Assembly (NCBI GenBank): GCA_026182355.1
Contig: JAPFBL010000559.1
Coordinates: forward strand, 124,001 to 188,000
Direction of reading: 5' to 3'
Source: Hermatobates lingyangjiaoensis
Lineage: Eukaryota; Arthropoda; Insecta; Hemiptera; Hermatobatidae
Length of the DNA stretch: 64,000 nucleotides
Part shown: in pieces, positions 1-15,195 of the stretch
Position numbering within the stretch: the first letter of the stretch is position 1
How the letters are laid out: each line of letters begins with the position of its first letter
Position numbers and translations under genes: made by a program
Notes under the pieces: generated by a model
What the model was told of the DNA's origin: nothing
Seen by the model: the letters and a program-made list of their open reading frames with translations, nothing else
Databases searched by the model: none

Positions 1-1218
1 CACATTAGCTCTCTGTCCTTCAGGTTCACGGAAGAACAAACAGTTGGAACCTCTGACTCTTGAGCAAGTAATCTATAGTTGACCATGTGAGAAAAACTTG
101 GTCTCGCTAACTTGAATTCCTGCGTTAGATAAAGTCTCCCTTTGCGACTTAGGTAACGTCACTCCGAAATAGACTCTGACAGGACTTTGCAATCATTTCA
201 ATGGAAACAGACAGTGGCTCGGAATCAATGGTATGTGTGGTATACATACAGACTCCCCAATACCACATCCAGTCATTATGTCCGCCACTATGGCATATCT
301 GTGTAGAGCACGAACTCAGAGTAGTGTCCCGTTGCACAGTTTTGGGGCACTCATGTTTCGTAACATGAAATTTGTTACTGCTACTAAATTGCAACATGAT
401 TGGTGCTCCTACTTTAAGTTTTTACTCATGAGAAAACAGTCCAGGAGAAATAAATTCAGAGTCAAGAAATTCAATTAGGTAATGAACTGCTTCTTCATCA
501 CTAATCCAATCTCTTTACTGACTTGTAAGTTCTTTCCTCGGCTTCATATAGCGTAAGAACTTGTTTGTTGATTTCTTATGCCTGTTCATATTAAGGGCTG
601 AGAATTGCTCGTTTACAAAACATTTATTCTCAATAGATAGTACATCCTTAACTCTGTGAAACACCATTTCAATGATGTCAAATACGCAATATATTCATAT
701 GCTCAATTGAAATTAAAATCAACTAACAATACCTACTTGTCACACCTGTGTATTTTCAAAACAAACTTGTCTGTGAAGTTAGGAAAATACAGCTAAAAGC
801 CCCATAACTTCGCTTCTGTACTGAATTAATAATCTATTTAGAGCCCATAATTTAAGTTAGGCACACAAAAATCCAGTGTCAATGTTTCAGCTCGCTATGT
901 CCTACGGTGGCTGAGTTTACTTGTGACAAACATTTTTGCGTTAAACGTCCATAACTTCACTTCTACGTTGAATTTCCAATCAATTCATAGCCTATATTTT
1001 AAGTTAGACCTACACAAATCAACTGTAAAAGTTTTAGCTTTATATGTCTTATGGTAGCTGAGTTTACTTGTGACAAAGTTTTGCGGACAAACAGACAAAC
1101 CGACAGAAATTTTTCTAAGGGTGGATTCGGTTTCTCCAATGTATGAAACGTAAAGAAAACTTGAATTGAGTCAGTTCTAAGCAATGTACAGACAAAATCA
1201 TTATTTTATTTATATAGA
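1..1218 (-). mobile_element. Non-autonomous Helitron copy 1 (3' end off window)
   Basis: Reads on the minus strand. Its 5' terminus, A|TCTATATAAATAAAA, is at 1218, the TC start typical of insect Helitrons inserted between A and T. It is the inverted counterpart of 9414-10769 over its whole length and contains the same internal imperfect direct duplication. No Rep/helicase reading frame is present. Confidence 0.65.
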
Positions 1219-1311
1219 TAAACAATAATATTAATTGTAATTGTTGATGACTTTAATTTAAAGAACATTTGTTGTTGTTTAAAACTAAGTTTGTAATTTA
1301 ATGATTGTCAG

Positions 1312-1475
1312 GATGGTGAATCAGAGTCAGTTAGACAACAAGCTCCTGCCGATGATTATGATATGGAAGAAGAAGGAGATGAAGAGTATTCTGATGCTGA
1401 TGATTTCATTGTTGATGATGAAGGTCGTCCTATTGCAGAGAAAAGGAAAAAAAGGAAACCAATCTTTACAGATGC
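1312..1475 (+). CDS. SUPT6H: SPT6 window exon 1 (acidic N-terminal region)
   Basis: Starts after the AG at 1310-1311 and ends at GC|GTTAGT. It is rich in Asp and Glu and carries the conserved [11 protein letters not shown] segment of SPT6. Earlier coding exons are outside the window. Confidence 0.9.
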
Positions 1476-4400
1476 GTTAGTATTTTTTTTACTGCTTTTG
1501 TGTTTTTAAAGGTTTTTTTTTATTAACATCTGATTCAATTTTATTAAATCTTCAAATTGAAATTTGACTGACTTTCTTATAAATTTTAGAATAATACCAT
1601 ATTCAAATATGTTCATGCTAATGTTTTCTCTAGTGCCCTACAAGAAGCTCAAGATGTCTTTGGCGTTGATTTTGATTATGATGAATTCGACAAATACGGA
1701 GATGATGAATATGAAGAAGACGAAGAAGATGATTATATTGATGATGAAGAAGACACAGGACGAAGGTAGTTCAAAATTTTCTTAATTATTGTGTTTGTTA
1801 ATATTTTTTCTTAATTTGAATTTTTTTTTATTTGTATTTTTAGACGAAAACCTAAAAAGGCTGCTTCTAAAAAGCATATGAAGAAAAGCATATTTGAAAT
1901 TTATGAGCCAAGTGAACTTAAACGAGGGCATTTTACGGACTTTGATATCAAGGTATAACTTTAAAGTATTACATGACTCATATAACTAACTATTGGAATA
2001 GGAATACAATTAGCCTTTTAAAAATACAAATAAACTCTTCATTCATTCATACATTATTGAAAACAATACTAGACTTAGTTGATACCTGTTTCTTAAAAAC
2101 CTTCTCGATTTTCTTGAATAACACCCACGCTACTTAATCTACACAGAATAGCATACAGTCGATATGTTTCAAACGACCACTATTCTTCTTCAGGGCATAA
2201 ATAACTTCTTAGTTGATTTTTTTTTTTTTTACTTATATAAGAAGAAAGTAGAGGTTGTTTTTCTTAAGTTCATTACAAACTGTCTGTTAATCCTGTTGGT
2301 GAGTGACCTCGAGGTTAGACTACCTGCAAAGGAAGCACTACTACGTCACGCGATTCCGGAGTTTTTTTGTTTTTTTATTAATCTATATACTTATAAAACT
2401 CTGATGTTCTTGTTTCAATGTTTGCACACAGGTGAAAATTGGAATACCTGTTAATTCCAGTTTATGACGAAGTTTTTAAATAAATATTAAAGAAAATAGT
2501 ATGTAATATACTACTTTACAAATAACGGTATGAAAAAGAAAGAAAATGAAAAATAAATTCTCTCAACATAAATGTAGTAAAATTAATTACTCCAGATGTA
2601 AAATCTATTTTTGTTATAGAATAAAAATGAGTTTTTCTACGAAAAATCTTGGTTCCATTTTTGGAAATCTTATTATTGTTTAGATATTTTTTTTTATTTC
2701 ATGTATTTACTGTTAATTCTTATTATACATATATACATGTATAACAAGATTTCACATTAACACGTGAAGTAACAACCAATTATCAAACCATAATATGAAA
2801 TGAAAAAAAAAAAAAGACTAAGATCTTTCAACCACAACAAGCGGTCTTCGTCAAAGTCGTCGTTTTTGACTCTGACGAAGACCGCTTATTGTGGTTGAAA
2901 GATCTTAGTATTTTCCCCATTTCATATTGTGGTTTGATCATTGATTGTTATATACATATATGTAAAGCAAATTTCATTTATAAGGAATCAGGAAGATTTC
3001 CAGGTTCAAATCAAACTTTGAAAGCCAACGATTTGATTTAAAGATCGTATTTAGAATTTTCGTGTTTACTGGATATATGAAGTTCCGAAATTATATATCA
3101 TAAACTATTACATTAGAGATTTAAAATGAATAATTTTGGGAATACAAACTTCAACACAGCTGTCAGCTTAAATACGAATATTATGAAGTTATCTTAGTTT
3201 TATTTTATGGTATTATTGAATTAAAATAAATTGAATATTTTAATTTACAGGTTTTGTTTGTTTTAAATAATTTAGTATATAACTTGAATTGATGTTTTAT
3301 TTATTTATGCCTTAAAATAAGTGAAATTTTTCGCTTATAAATAATTTTTTGTTTTATTAAATATATTTACTGTGTATATCTTGAATCATGTTAAGAATAC
3401 TATATCAAATGCTTGGACCATATAAGAATCTTTCTTTTCATGACTTAATGACAAGAAGCAATAATAAAAGTTATCCCTGTCAATCACGTTCAGGGAATTT
3501 GTTTTATTAACTAAATAAAATTATTCCCATAATTTCTGAGTAAAACAAAGCGTCACGGGTCGTCTAGTTATTTCTACAAGTAAATTGCAAAATTTTCTTA
3601 TATTTTGATTTTGGAATTATTGGAAGAAATTGGATAAAAAAACCTGTAATAAAGCAATTTTTTCCCTATAGATCAGGAGTACAGACATTCCGGAGCGAAT
3701 GCAGCTGAGAGATATTCCCGTGACTTCTGTACCGGACACTTCGGATGAACTGGAAGAGGAAGCGAACTGGATTTACCGACATGCCTTTTGCAAGCCGACA
3801 CTTTCCTTTCAGGTAGCGTTTTAGAAATATTCAAATAACTGATTCATCTATAAGTATTGATCCGCTATGAGGCTTATGCAGACGAAGAGAGTTTGTGATT
3901 ATGATCGTTTACTTAGTTTATTTCTGTAATGATTTGTTTAATAAGCTGGATGACTACAACTTTTTTGGGTTAATTTAAAATCATTCAAGTTTAATTTAAA
4001 GTAAGCACGGTTTAATCTACATCACTCATGTTTATTAATCAGTGGTGTAACAACCACTTTTCCCGACTGGGCGGTTGTAAGATTTGCCCTCGTAACGAAA
4101 GTATCAAGTTTGAAGAGACCGTTGCTAATGTTCATAACAGGCAATAGCCTCTTCTAACAGGGTTGACAGCTATCAGATAGTTTTTTACTCTTTCTTAATG
4201 TACTCCTTTGTTTTCCCAAACATCTCTTTCTGGACATTAGTCCTTTTAGAATACCACTCTTCCCTCCCACTCTTCTCAACCCCTCACCAGGTGTTTTCTA
4301 TATCGAGTGTTTCAGTTTGGTTTTTGACTCTGACGAAGACCGCTTGTTATGGTTGAAAGATCTTAGTCTTGTTTTCCCATTTCATATTTTGGTTTGATCA

Positions 4401-7400
4401 TTGATTGTTATTTCTCGTGTTTATGTGAAATCTTTATATATATATATGTCGCTGCTCTACCTTCCTGCGGGACTCTTCGCTTCCTGATGACGACGATGTT
4501 CGAAATATAGAAGTGAGTTATTTCTTTGTCTATCTGTGTGCTACCTTCTTTTTAATTGGTTTTTTATTTATATATATATATATTGGTCAATCGACGCCCT
4601 CCCAGTACAGACACTCTATTCCCTCGATGGTGTCTTCACAATCGATATCAACAAGGCCGCTACAGTGTCTCTCAAATCATAAAAGATTAGTTAAGAACAA
4701 AATTGAAAACTACTCTCAAATTATATTAAACTGTTTATGACGACAATATAACTTGCGTTATTTTATTTTATGAGGCTGAGATAGTTCTTTTTTTTAGGAA
4801 TGGGGTGACACTGATTCTCGTGGACGTCCAAAGAAAGATCCACAAACAATTGGAAAAATAAAGAAAGCTCTGGAATTTATGAGAAATCAACATTTTGAAG
4901 TCCCTTTTATATCATATTATAGAAAAGAGTATGTTATGCCTGAACTAAATATACTCGATTTATGGAGGGTTTATAAATTCGATGCAAAGGTTTGTTTGAA
5001 ATTGAACAAAAGTATATTGTAATGTGGCAAGTGCATTTATTAAAGAGTTTTTTTTTTGTTTGTTTGTTAGTGGTGTCAATTACACTCAAGGAAAACCACT
5101 CTACTGTCGCTAATGGAAAAAATGAAGGACTATCAGGCAGAGCAATTGACAAAAGAACTGGACGCCACAATCCCGGATCATGTTCGTCTTATAACCGACG
5201 AAGACATTCAGAGGTTTGTTTACTTCTTTTGCCTCCAGTAAACTTTTTTAGTGCAGAAAATATGACGTACTATATACTATATGGCACACACTAAGATACT
5301 TGAGCAAATTTTTTAAATCTCTATGTGTTTTGTATAAAGTGAACTTTCTCATGTATTTGACAATACAGTTTGTAACAATTTGGACCTTATATTCTAGTTG
5401 TGATCCCACTAAGGTACTATTATAAGGTCTTCTGACTTCAGAATGACTGTGTATATTAGATGGCAAAGTTTGTATCCCTGTGTGTGTGTTTGCAATTCTG
5501 GTAACAATGCATTATTTTGTGAAAACATGAAAACTCTCATCTGTCGGTTTTTGATTTAAGCAGTTCGAGGTGTGTTCAATAAATAAAGCCAATTTTGATA
5601 TGTTGAAAAAAATATTTATTTATTCATTAATATTTATGTTGTCCCCTTCAAAGTAATCCTCCTCAGATATAATACAGTTGTGTCAACTCGTTTTCCAATC
5701 CCTAAAGCATTTTTCATTGGCAGTTTTTGGTATAGCCTTTAATTTCTTCAGAGATTCGTTTTTTATCTCCTCAATCGTGGGAAACCTCTGCCCTTTGAGA
5801 GTAATTTTCAATTTGGGAAATAAAAAGTAATCGCAGGGGGCTAAATGCGGTGAATATGGTGCTTGAGGCATGATTATAGTGTTGTTTTTAGCCAAAAAAT
5901 TACAAACCAGCAACGATGTGTGGTTGGTTCCGACAGATTCGAACCAGCATGGTTATGATGTTTCGGAAAACATCCGAAAAGATAGCATAGTACGCACAAA
6001 CAGATATACCGACTTTCTCAGCAACCTCTCTAATAGTTATATGACTATTTTCAAGAATCATGACAGAGTTGGATGCCCTCATGGCTAAGAACTTAGAGGA
6101 ATTTAGATTAATTCTTCGAACCCCTTCAGATAATCCAGAGATGCTTGGTACATTTCCCTTTCCAAGACGAGTACTATGTACTATATACTGGAAATCAGGG
6201 ATGAACCAGTCTCTGGCTTTTCTGAAAGTATGACCCGGTTTTGGTCAATCTATCTAATTTCTCCAGAGTTATTAGCCGTGGGTGAATGTAACACTTTCAT
6301 TTGATTTAAAAATATAAGAAATGTATATTGAAAAATTGCTTTAAAAAAACTTCAGATAATGCACTTGAAGAAAGGCAAAACTTCACAATTTTCATTATGA
6401 ACTATGGAGGGTGCTCATTAATAATTTGGTATTCTGCAGTCACATTTTTTGCGATCATGTTGTTAGTGTGATAAATATGTTATGTTTATAGTATTTCTGT
6501 TTAGAACAGGGGAAGAATCACTAAGTTTCCAAAACAAAAGATTTTATCCATCATTGAAACGTTTCGAACACTTAGTGTTCATCGTTAGGTTACTTAACCT
6601 TACTGGGGTAGATGTAACCTGTTGATGAATACTAAGTCTTCGAGACTCGTCGATATTTGATAAAATCTAAGAAAAGTAACTAAGTTTTGCTTAGTCTAAT
6701 GATAAGTAAATATCCTGTAATAAATTCTTGCATAGCTCCTGTACTTTCTATTTCTTTCTTATTTTTGTTTAATATGTTATAAAGGTTGAAAAGTGTGCAG
6801 ACGAGTGAAGAATTGCGAGACGTTCATACGCACTTTTTACTTTACTATGCCCAAGATATTCGAGCAATGCAGCAGTCAGTAAAAGCAAAAGAAAGGGAGG
6901 CAGCCAAAAACAAACCGAAAGCAACCAAGGTAACTTATTATTACCAATAAAATAATGTTAGTGAGAGAAATGCAACACAATAGATGTTTGCTTCCGTAGC
7001 TCGTGAAAAATAATGTTTTTATTTACTTCACATAGACTATAGACCTATGCAGTACCTTGTTTAAGAAACATCATTTTTCTAAAAATTACTAATTTTAAAT
7101 AGAAAATCCCCCAAGATGACTCAAGAGAGGATGGCCGAAACATAGAAAACAATGCAATTTGGTACTTTTAATATTAAGAATGATATTTTACATAAAAAAT
7201 TGCAAACATTACTGAAAAGATGTTAAAAAAATAGAAAATAATACAATTTGGTACTTTTAATATTATTAATGCTATTTTACACAAAAAAAATTGCAAACAT
7301 TGCTGAAATGAAAAATTGACTGAGTGATATTTTTTGAATTAACGATAATTTCAAATTTCTTTTTATACAAAATGCAATTGAATATTTGAGCGGTAAAATA

Positions 7401-10400
7401 TTTATATAAGAAGGTGGACTATTTCTAGTTTATTAGAATATAAACTCAACATTCCTAATAAATTTCCTTTTCTATATTCTGCAAATGTGTTTGAATGTGA
7501 TTTTGTCGTCAGTTTTTCTATACTAATTAATATTCACTAATAAAAACTTATCTATACACTAATTAGTGTATACATTGTAATTTTATATTATTTTAAATTT
7601 TTTACGCATTTTAATATTTTTAAGAAAACTTTATTTGATTTCTTCATTCATTGTGTTATTAGTTTGTTAGTTAAAACAGTTATTTTTATTTAAATAAATC
7701 AAATAGTTTATAAACATATGAATTATTTAACTTAAAATATGAAGTAATAACCCCAAAAAGTTCAAATAAAATATTCATTTTTGTTACTATATGGGTTGTT
7801 AGTAATATTATTAAAAAAAATACTTCAACTTACCTTGTACGTTTTCTCGTTTTGGGACTCCGTCCATTTTAAGAAGATTCTTTTTTAATAAAGTAATACC
7901 TGATCTTTATATCGGCTGAAATATACATGATGTAATACACTCTAAGGTAAGGTATTGGTTTTAAAGCTAAATGAAGATGGTGAAGAGGTGGAATGTGAAG
8001 ATGAAGAAGACAGGGAGAAGGAGAATGAAGATCAAGAGGAACAGACGCCTGCTATCAAGAAGGGCACTAGGTCTGGTCCCTACGCCTTGTGCACCAGAGT
8101 AGGACTAGGTAAGTCCCTACATTCACTCTGGTCTTGACCATTCTGCGTCTTTCGCATTTTACAACAAAAACTTAATTATTTCATTTCAGGAGGATTTGCT
8201 AAGAGGTTTGGTTTGAAACCCGAACAGTTTGCTGAGAATTTATGCGATAATTACCAAAAGCACGATGTTGACCAAGAAGGTGGAACTCCTCTTGAAATCT
8301 CAAAGGAATACATTTGCGCGTAAGTTTTCGTATTTTTGCTAAACTCTCTTTCATGAATAGTTATGGGAAAAGCTCTTGAAAGTTATTATGCACAGTTTCA
8401 AAAATCAGTTGTAAATTTAGAGAATAATCTTTTTTCAAATGTTTTCCATTACCAAAATCCAAAATTACCAGCTATTCTTGGTGAAAGTAGGAAATTAAGA
8501 ATCAAAATGAAGAAAGTACCATTCTATCTACATTGCTGTTAAAATAAACAATTTATTTCAAAATTGAAAGAAAATAACACTTCTTTTCAGTTGAATAGCT
8601 GGAATTTGCTTTGGTTTGATTCAGTATTAAACATTCTCTCTCTTTCTTTTCTCCTACCTTTCACTCTGTCCAACACACCTTCACTCAGTCGCTCACTTCC
8701 TTCATGAATGTATCCCTCCACATCTCTCTCTCACTCTCTCTCTCTCCCTCTCCCTCTTCCATTCTCACCCTCTTACTATCTATTACTATAATAATAACCA
8801 TAATAAACCATGTATTGCATTATAGAACCTTACAATATTCTTTCTATTTATATAAAATATATCAGCAATGGCGAAACTTTTGAGGTCGGCGTGTCAAAAT
8901 ATTAAAAAAAAAAGAGAAACTTAATTTTCGTGGCGTGTCATACATGACACGCGTTTTCATGTCGAGTTCATTTTTTTAGGAAATTCCCAACAGCAGAAGA
9001 CGTCCTAAGAGGAACCCAATTTGTAGTAGCAACACAACTTTCCAGAGAACCTCTTGTTCGCCGCTGCCTTAGGGATATTTTTTATGAAAGAGCAAAAATA
9101 GATGTTCGCCCAACAAAAAGAGGGCATAAGGAAGTGGATGAGAATCACCCTTGTTATAGGTAAGTGATGAGTTTTATTTATTTATTATTAGCTACAGTAT
9201 TAAATTGGCAGGACAAGAGTTATAATTTATTCTTGCATTGTTAAAAATTCATTTAAACTTGAGAGACCGTTGATCCATCTTTTCCATCTACACAGGATCT
9301 GTCAGGATTCGATCGTCCCCCTCAAAAGGGAAAGTTCCCGTTACCCCGGGAGCAGGGGTTGCAATGATAACATTTGAGCCATCTGGGCTCCACTGTGAGC
9401 AGTTTTGGAATAATCTTTATAATTAAAATAATGATTTTGTCTGTACATTGCTTAGAACTGACTCATTTCAAGTTTTCTTTACGTTTCATACATTGGAGAA
9501 ACCGAATCCACCCTTAGAAAAATTTCTGTCGGTTTGTCGGTTTGTCCGCAAAACTTTGTCACAGGTAAACTCAGCTACCATAAGACATATAAAGCTGAAA
9601 CTTTTACAGTAGATTTGTGTAGGTCTAACTTAAAATATAGGCTATGAATTGATTGGAAATTCAACGTAGAAGTGAAGTTATGGACGTTTAACGCAAAAAT
9701 GTTTGTCACAAGTAAACTCAGCCACCATAAGACATAGCGAGCTGAAACATTGACACTGGATTTGTGTGTGCCTAACTTAAAATATGGGCTCTAAACAGAT
9801 TATTAATTCAGTACAGAAGCGAAGTTATGGGCTTTTAGCTGTATTTTCCTAACTTCACAGACAAGTTTGTTTTGAAAATACACAGGTGTGGCAAGTAGGT
9901 ATTGTTAGTTGATTTTAATTTCAATTGAGCACATGAATATATTGCGTATTTGACATCATTGAAATGGTGTTTCACAGAGTTAAGGATGTACTATCTATTG
10001 AGAATAAATGTTTTGTAAACGAGCAAAAATGTAAACTCAGCCCTTAATATGAACAGGCATGAGAAATCAACAAACAAGTTCTTACGCTATATGAAGCCGA
10101 GGAAAGAACTTACAAGTCAGTAAAGAGATTGGATTAGTGATGAAGAAGCAGTTCACTATCTAATTGAATTTCTTGACTCTGAATTTATTTCTCCTGGACT
10201 GCCTGCTCATGAGTAAAAACTTAAAGTAGGAGCACCAATGATGCTGCAATTTATAGCAGTAACAAATTTCATGTTACGAAACATGAGTGACCCAAAAACT
10301 GTGCAACGGGACACGACTCTGAGTTCGTGCTCTACACAGATATGCCATAGAGGCGGACATAATGACTGGATGTGGTATTGGGGAGTCTTCCGAACCACTG

Positions 10401-13400
10401 TCTGTTTCCATTCAAATGATTGCAAGGTCCCCTCAGAGTCTATTTCGCAATGACGTTAACTAAGTCGCAAAGGGAGACTTTATCTAACGCAGGAATTCAA
10501 GTTAGCGAACCAAGTTTTTCTCACATGGTCAACTGTAGTTTACTTGCTCAATAGTCAGAGGTTTCAACTGATTGTTCTTCCATGAACCTGAAGGACAGAC
10601 AGCTAATGTAGTGTATACAGAGGCATTTGTTTAACACTGTACTAATAATGGTGTTTTCTACTATTCTATAATTTCTAATTATAGTATTAGTATAATACTA
10701 TAATTGATATGTTGGAATACCAAGTATAATAGAATTTTTGATTCCGTCAAAGACGGGTACATTTGCTAGTAAACGTATAAAGGAGAGATTAAAATCTCTC
10801 GTTGGCCAACGCCACCTGGCTCAATAGAATAGTAAATGAATAATTGAAGAGGAGATCTTGTCTCGCTCTGTTGTAATCAAGATTGTTCGTAGGGGGTTCC
10901 ATTCATACCCACCCTGAGTCCATCAAAGCCAAAAGGATAAAGCAATAACTTGGAATTTATCACCGATACTCTAAAATACAGAAATGGTACAACATTTTTA
11001 TCTTGTTATGATATAACATTCTAACATGATGTCAAGTACGGCCATCTAAGCGTAAAAGGTTCCCCTCCACTGTTTTATAATGTAAAACAGTATAAATTAG
11101 TTATTAACGTAACTGTAGTTATGTTAGTCTCATTTCCTAACGGTATTTTATTAAAGCCATGTCATAGCTTTTAACGAAATTATTTTTCTGGCTCTAAGAA
11201 TAAAGTAATTTCTTTATTGTGTTTTACTAGGCTCACGCTGTTTTTTTTTTCTTTTCAGCATGAAGTATCTGAAGGCGAAGCCTGTAAAGGAGTTGTCAAA
11301 TGACCAGTACATGAAGCTCCACCTCGCCCACCAGGACAAGCTCTTGGTTGTGACAATCAACCCCCACATTTCTGGACTGACTGCAGCGAACTACATAGAC
11401 GAGATCAAGCAGCTCTACTACAGAGTATGTTTTGCCCAGATATTGTTATTCGACTGTATTCCTACCCAATCAGTTCATTCACCTTGTAATTCATTGTTCT
11501 AATAATAAAATTACAATGAACGATTTTTTTGTGAAACATAATGGACATTGGTGTAGAAATAAGTTGTCCATACCAGAGGTCAACTACTGCTAAATTACTG
11601 CGCTATTGAAGTGGGATGGTTTATAATCCTTGTAGAATAGTAAATTAAGTCCTTCATACCTTGAAAGGGTCGTATTTACGACTTAAGTTACAGGCTACCT
11701 CTGGTTAGATTTGCAGGATTTTGGTGGTCACGAGGAGTAGGAAGTCTCTGTATGAGATTTTCATTCGGAGTAAAGGAATATACGATTATGACCCTGTCAT
11801 TGATTTGACAGGATATAGACTAGATCTTTTATTCCTTTTATTGAAGTGACTTAAAAGTGGAAAAAACAAATTACAAAAATTCTGCAAACGAAAGTAACAC
11901 AAAGATAGACACAGATATAACTCACTTCTATGTGTAGACAATTATCGAGTATTAACTCCCATGTTTCGTTTCATTTGGTATATATGGTTACAAAGTAACC
12001 ATTTGGTCTATGCTTACAAAGTAAAAGCTAATTTTTATTCAACAAAAGAAAGAGTTTATTTTATTTTTTACAAAGATAAAAAACTAGATTTTGACTTGAA
12101 TATGTGTCTGTTATTCTGTTAAAAATGCTTCCCTCCTACAGTTGATACCAATTATCAAATTTCTCCAACCTTAAATAAGTAAAAATATGTTTATAGTCAA
12201 GTGAAAATAGCACATTATACTTTTGAATTGCATAAACACATTATAAATATTTACATAATATAAATAACGTAATTTTGTTTTGTTTGCTTTTTTATCAACT
12301 CTTATCTCTCACTATGCATTTGTGTTGTTTTATTAAGTTTTAATAATTTTATCATTACAAAATATTATCATTATTGTTATTAGTATTTTGGATATTGTTA
12401 TTATTATTGTAATGAATTATTCAACTTTATAATATTGTTTATGTAGCAAGTATATTTTGTTTATTTAGGTTTTATGATATTAGTAATAAAATTACTCTTA
12501 ATAATTGTGATCTATGTGTGACTGACTTACCAAATGACTTATTTCTCTATAATTATTTTTTCAGGATGAGTTCATGCATCATGTTCAAGAGTGGAATGAA
12601 GTTCGTTCGAACTGCGTAGAGCTAGCTATAAACAAAATGCTTCTGCCTGAGCTAACTAAAGAATTGCATTCTCGCCTTCTAGACGAGGCCAAGGAGTTCA
12701 TTGCAGAAGCCTGCGCTCGAAAACTCTACAACTGGATCAAGGTATTTCAAGAAGCCCTTTACAGTGTTTGTAGGAGCAGTTGTCATAGCTGTTGATTATG
12801 GTCAGTTATGACAACTGAAATGTTATGACATTTAGATGATAAACAGTCTCTTTCAAAATATCTGGAAAATAATAGATATTTATGCTTAGGGAATAATGAG
12901 GACTATTATTTCCGGAGTGATTTAGTTGATTACTGAGGCAATGCCGAAGGAATCAAGGCTAATAGATCCCGAGGCGTGGCAGGTTGATTAGGAATTTTAA
13001 TTCCTGAGTAACGAACCTGAACGTTACCGTTCGGAGAGGAGGGACCTGGTGGATGACCTTATCAGCCACCTGTCATCAGTACAAACGGACGACAGTGTGA
13101 TGGGGGACAAGGCGCTTCTGGTAGCCCACCAACTGGAAATGTCCTATGGTTCGGCGCATAATTACTGAAGATCTTAACATAAGAAACATTTTTGTACAGC
13201 AATTTTGCCTGGAAGTCGTGGATGCGATTCAAACAGATGAGGACTTCTTGATAATGTTATCATATGACCATTTTCACTTCTACCCAAGAGAAAACAGTAC
13301 TGAAAAGACATCATACAAAGACAATTCGACAACACTTCATGATAAGTGTTCACAAAGACATACATCCTGCCTCAACAACAGTCTGAAGGTGACAGGAAAA

Positions 13401-15163
13401 AAAATATGAGACTACTCCTGACACTCCTCTCCACCACGCTCAGTCGGCCATTTCCCCTTCCATCACTCCATTCGCGCCACAGAAAATCAGTCTTACTACT
13501 GTTGAATCAGACCCTGTATGATTAGACAGCTGCACTACAAAGGACATTGTTTTCTAAGTAGTCCTCACTTTGTCAAATTTGTTCACCTGAATTAATTAAA
13601 ACCTCAGAAATAATTAAAGAAAAATTAAGAATAAAAAAAGTAATTAAAATAATTAATGAAAATAAAGAAAAATGAAATTATCAGATGTAGTTTTTTAAAA
13701 TTTAGAATAATAGTAAATTATTAATTGAAATTAATCATATTTTTTTTTAATATTAATTGCATGACTGAAAACTTTGATATTTAATGAAATAATTAGTTAT
13801 AAGATTTGTGTTTTTTTTTTCATCTTTCAGAAAAATATTATTATTCTTAAAACGGAACTAATAATTTTCTCTCTTGATATTATATTATTAATAGTAATCT
13901 GGAGCATTTCACATTTCGTTTTCCTTTAAATATCAAATGTCCCAAGAATTGGAAACCTATTTTCAGTACTAATGATGACATGCACCACTGGGTCGCACTT
14001 GATACAGAATGTATATGATGAGATACTCTGTGGTGCAGGTGGCTCCTTTCACTGTCGACTTCGGTGATGACGAGGATGATGACTGGGACATCAGCAAAGG
14101 CCTGCGAGTCATGGGCTTGGCCTTTGTGCCAGACTTGTCTCAGGCTGCCTTCGCCTGCATGATAGCGCCGGACGCCGAGTGTACTGACTACTTGCGACTG
14201 CCAAACCTTCTCAAGCGCAAGAACTCTTTCAAGCAGGAGGAGAAGCTAGTCAAGGTAATCATACCCCTTCAACTTACATAGAAATTATGGAAGCAATATT
14301 AAAATAATTAAAGTGTTGGTACAGGAAGATAATATAAAATAATTGATGATTGTATGAACCCGGCTGATCATATATTGCCCTAAGTTTCGGGTTTTCTGTG
14401 TCCATCTTTAAGAGGTACTCTTGAATTATAAAATAACTGTCTGAATCTTGTTTTGTTGACCAAATTGATTTTTTTTTTCATATACGCAAATTATTCAGTG
14501 ACCAACATGGAGCAACTTAAATGAGTTTAAGAATGGATCTTTAAGTATGTTAAATGGAATATCAATAGGATTTTTGTTTCATTTGGCACTTCCTAGCAAA
14601 AGTAAGTTTTCCGCATGGAAGTTCTGTACATTCTAATAATATGAATATAACTCCATACTTTATAATTCAATTGACCTAAAGCTCAGACTATTGAACTAAA
14701 AAAGACTAAGATCTTTGAACTTATTGTGGTTTGATCATTGATTGTTGTTTCACGTGTTTATTGTGAAATATTGTTATTGATTTTATGTATATATATATAC
14801 TTTTTCGTTGGAAATACGATCCAAAACGGACAAATATAGTTCAATATAAATATATATATATATAATAAATTCAAAACGAAGGAAACACACAGAAAGACAC
14901 AGACATAACTCACATCAATATTTCGACCATCGTCGTCATCAGGAAGTGTGAAGAGCGAAGAGTCCCGCAGGAAGACAGGGCGGCGACTCTTCCTGCGGGA
15001 CTCTTCGCTCTTCACACCTCCTGATGACGACGATAGTCGAAATATTGATGTGAGTTATGTCTGTATCTTTCTGTGTGTTTCCTTCGTTTTGAATTTATTT
15101 TATTTAAAAAAGTCCGCTGGACCGTTTTTTTTAATTGTTATATATATACAATTAAAAGAAACG

Positions 15164-15195
<32 letters not shown>

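Noticed and set aside
3210..3600. Possible missed SPT6 exon between exons 3 and 4
   Set aside because: Exon phases already join and no conserved SPT6 segment is missing there.
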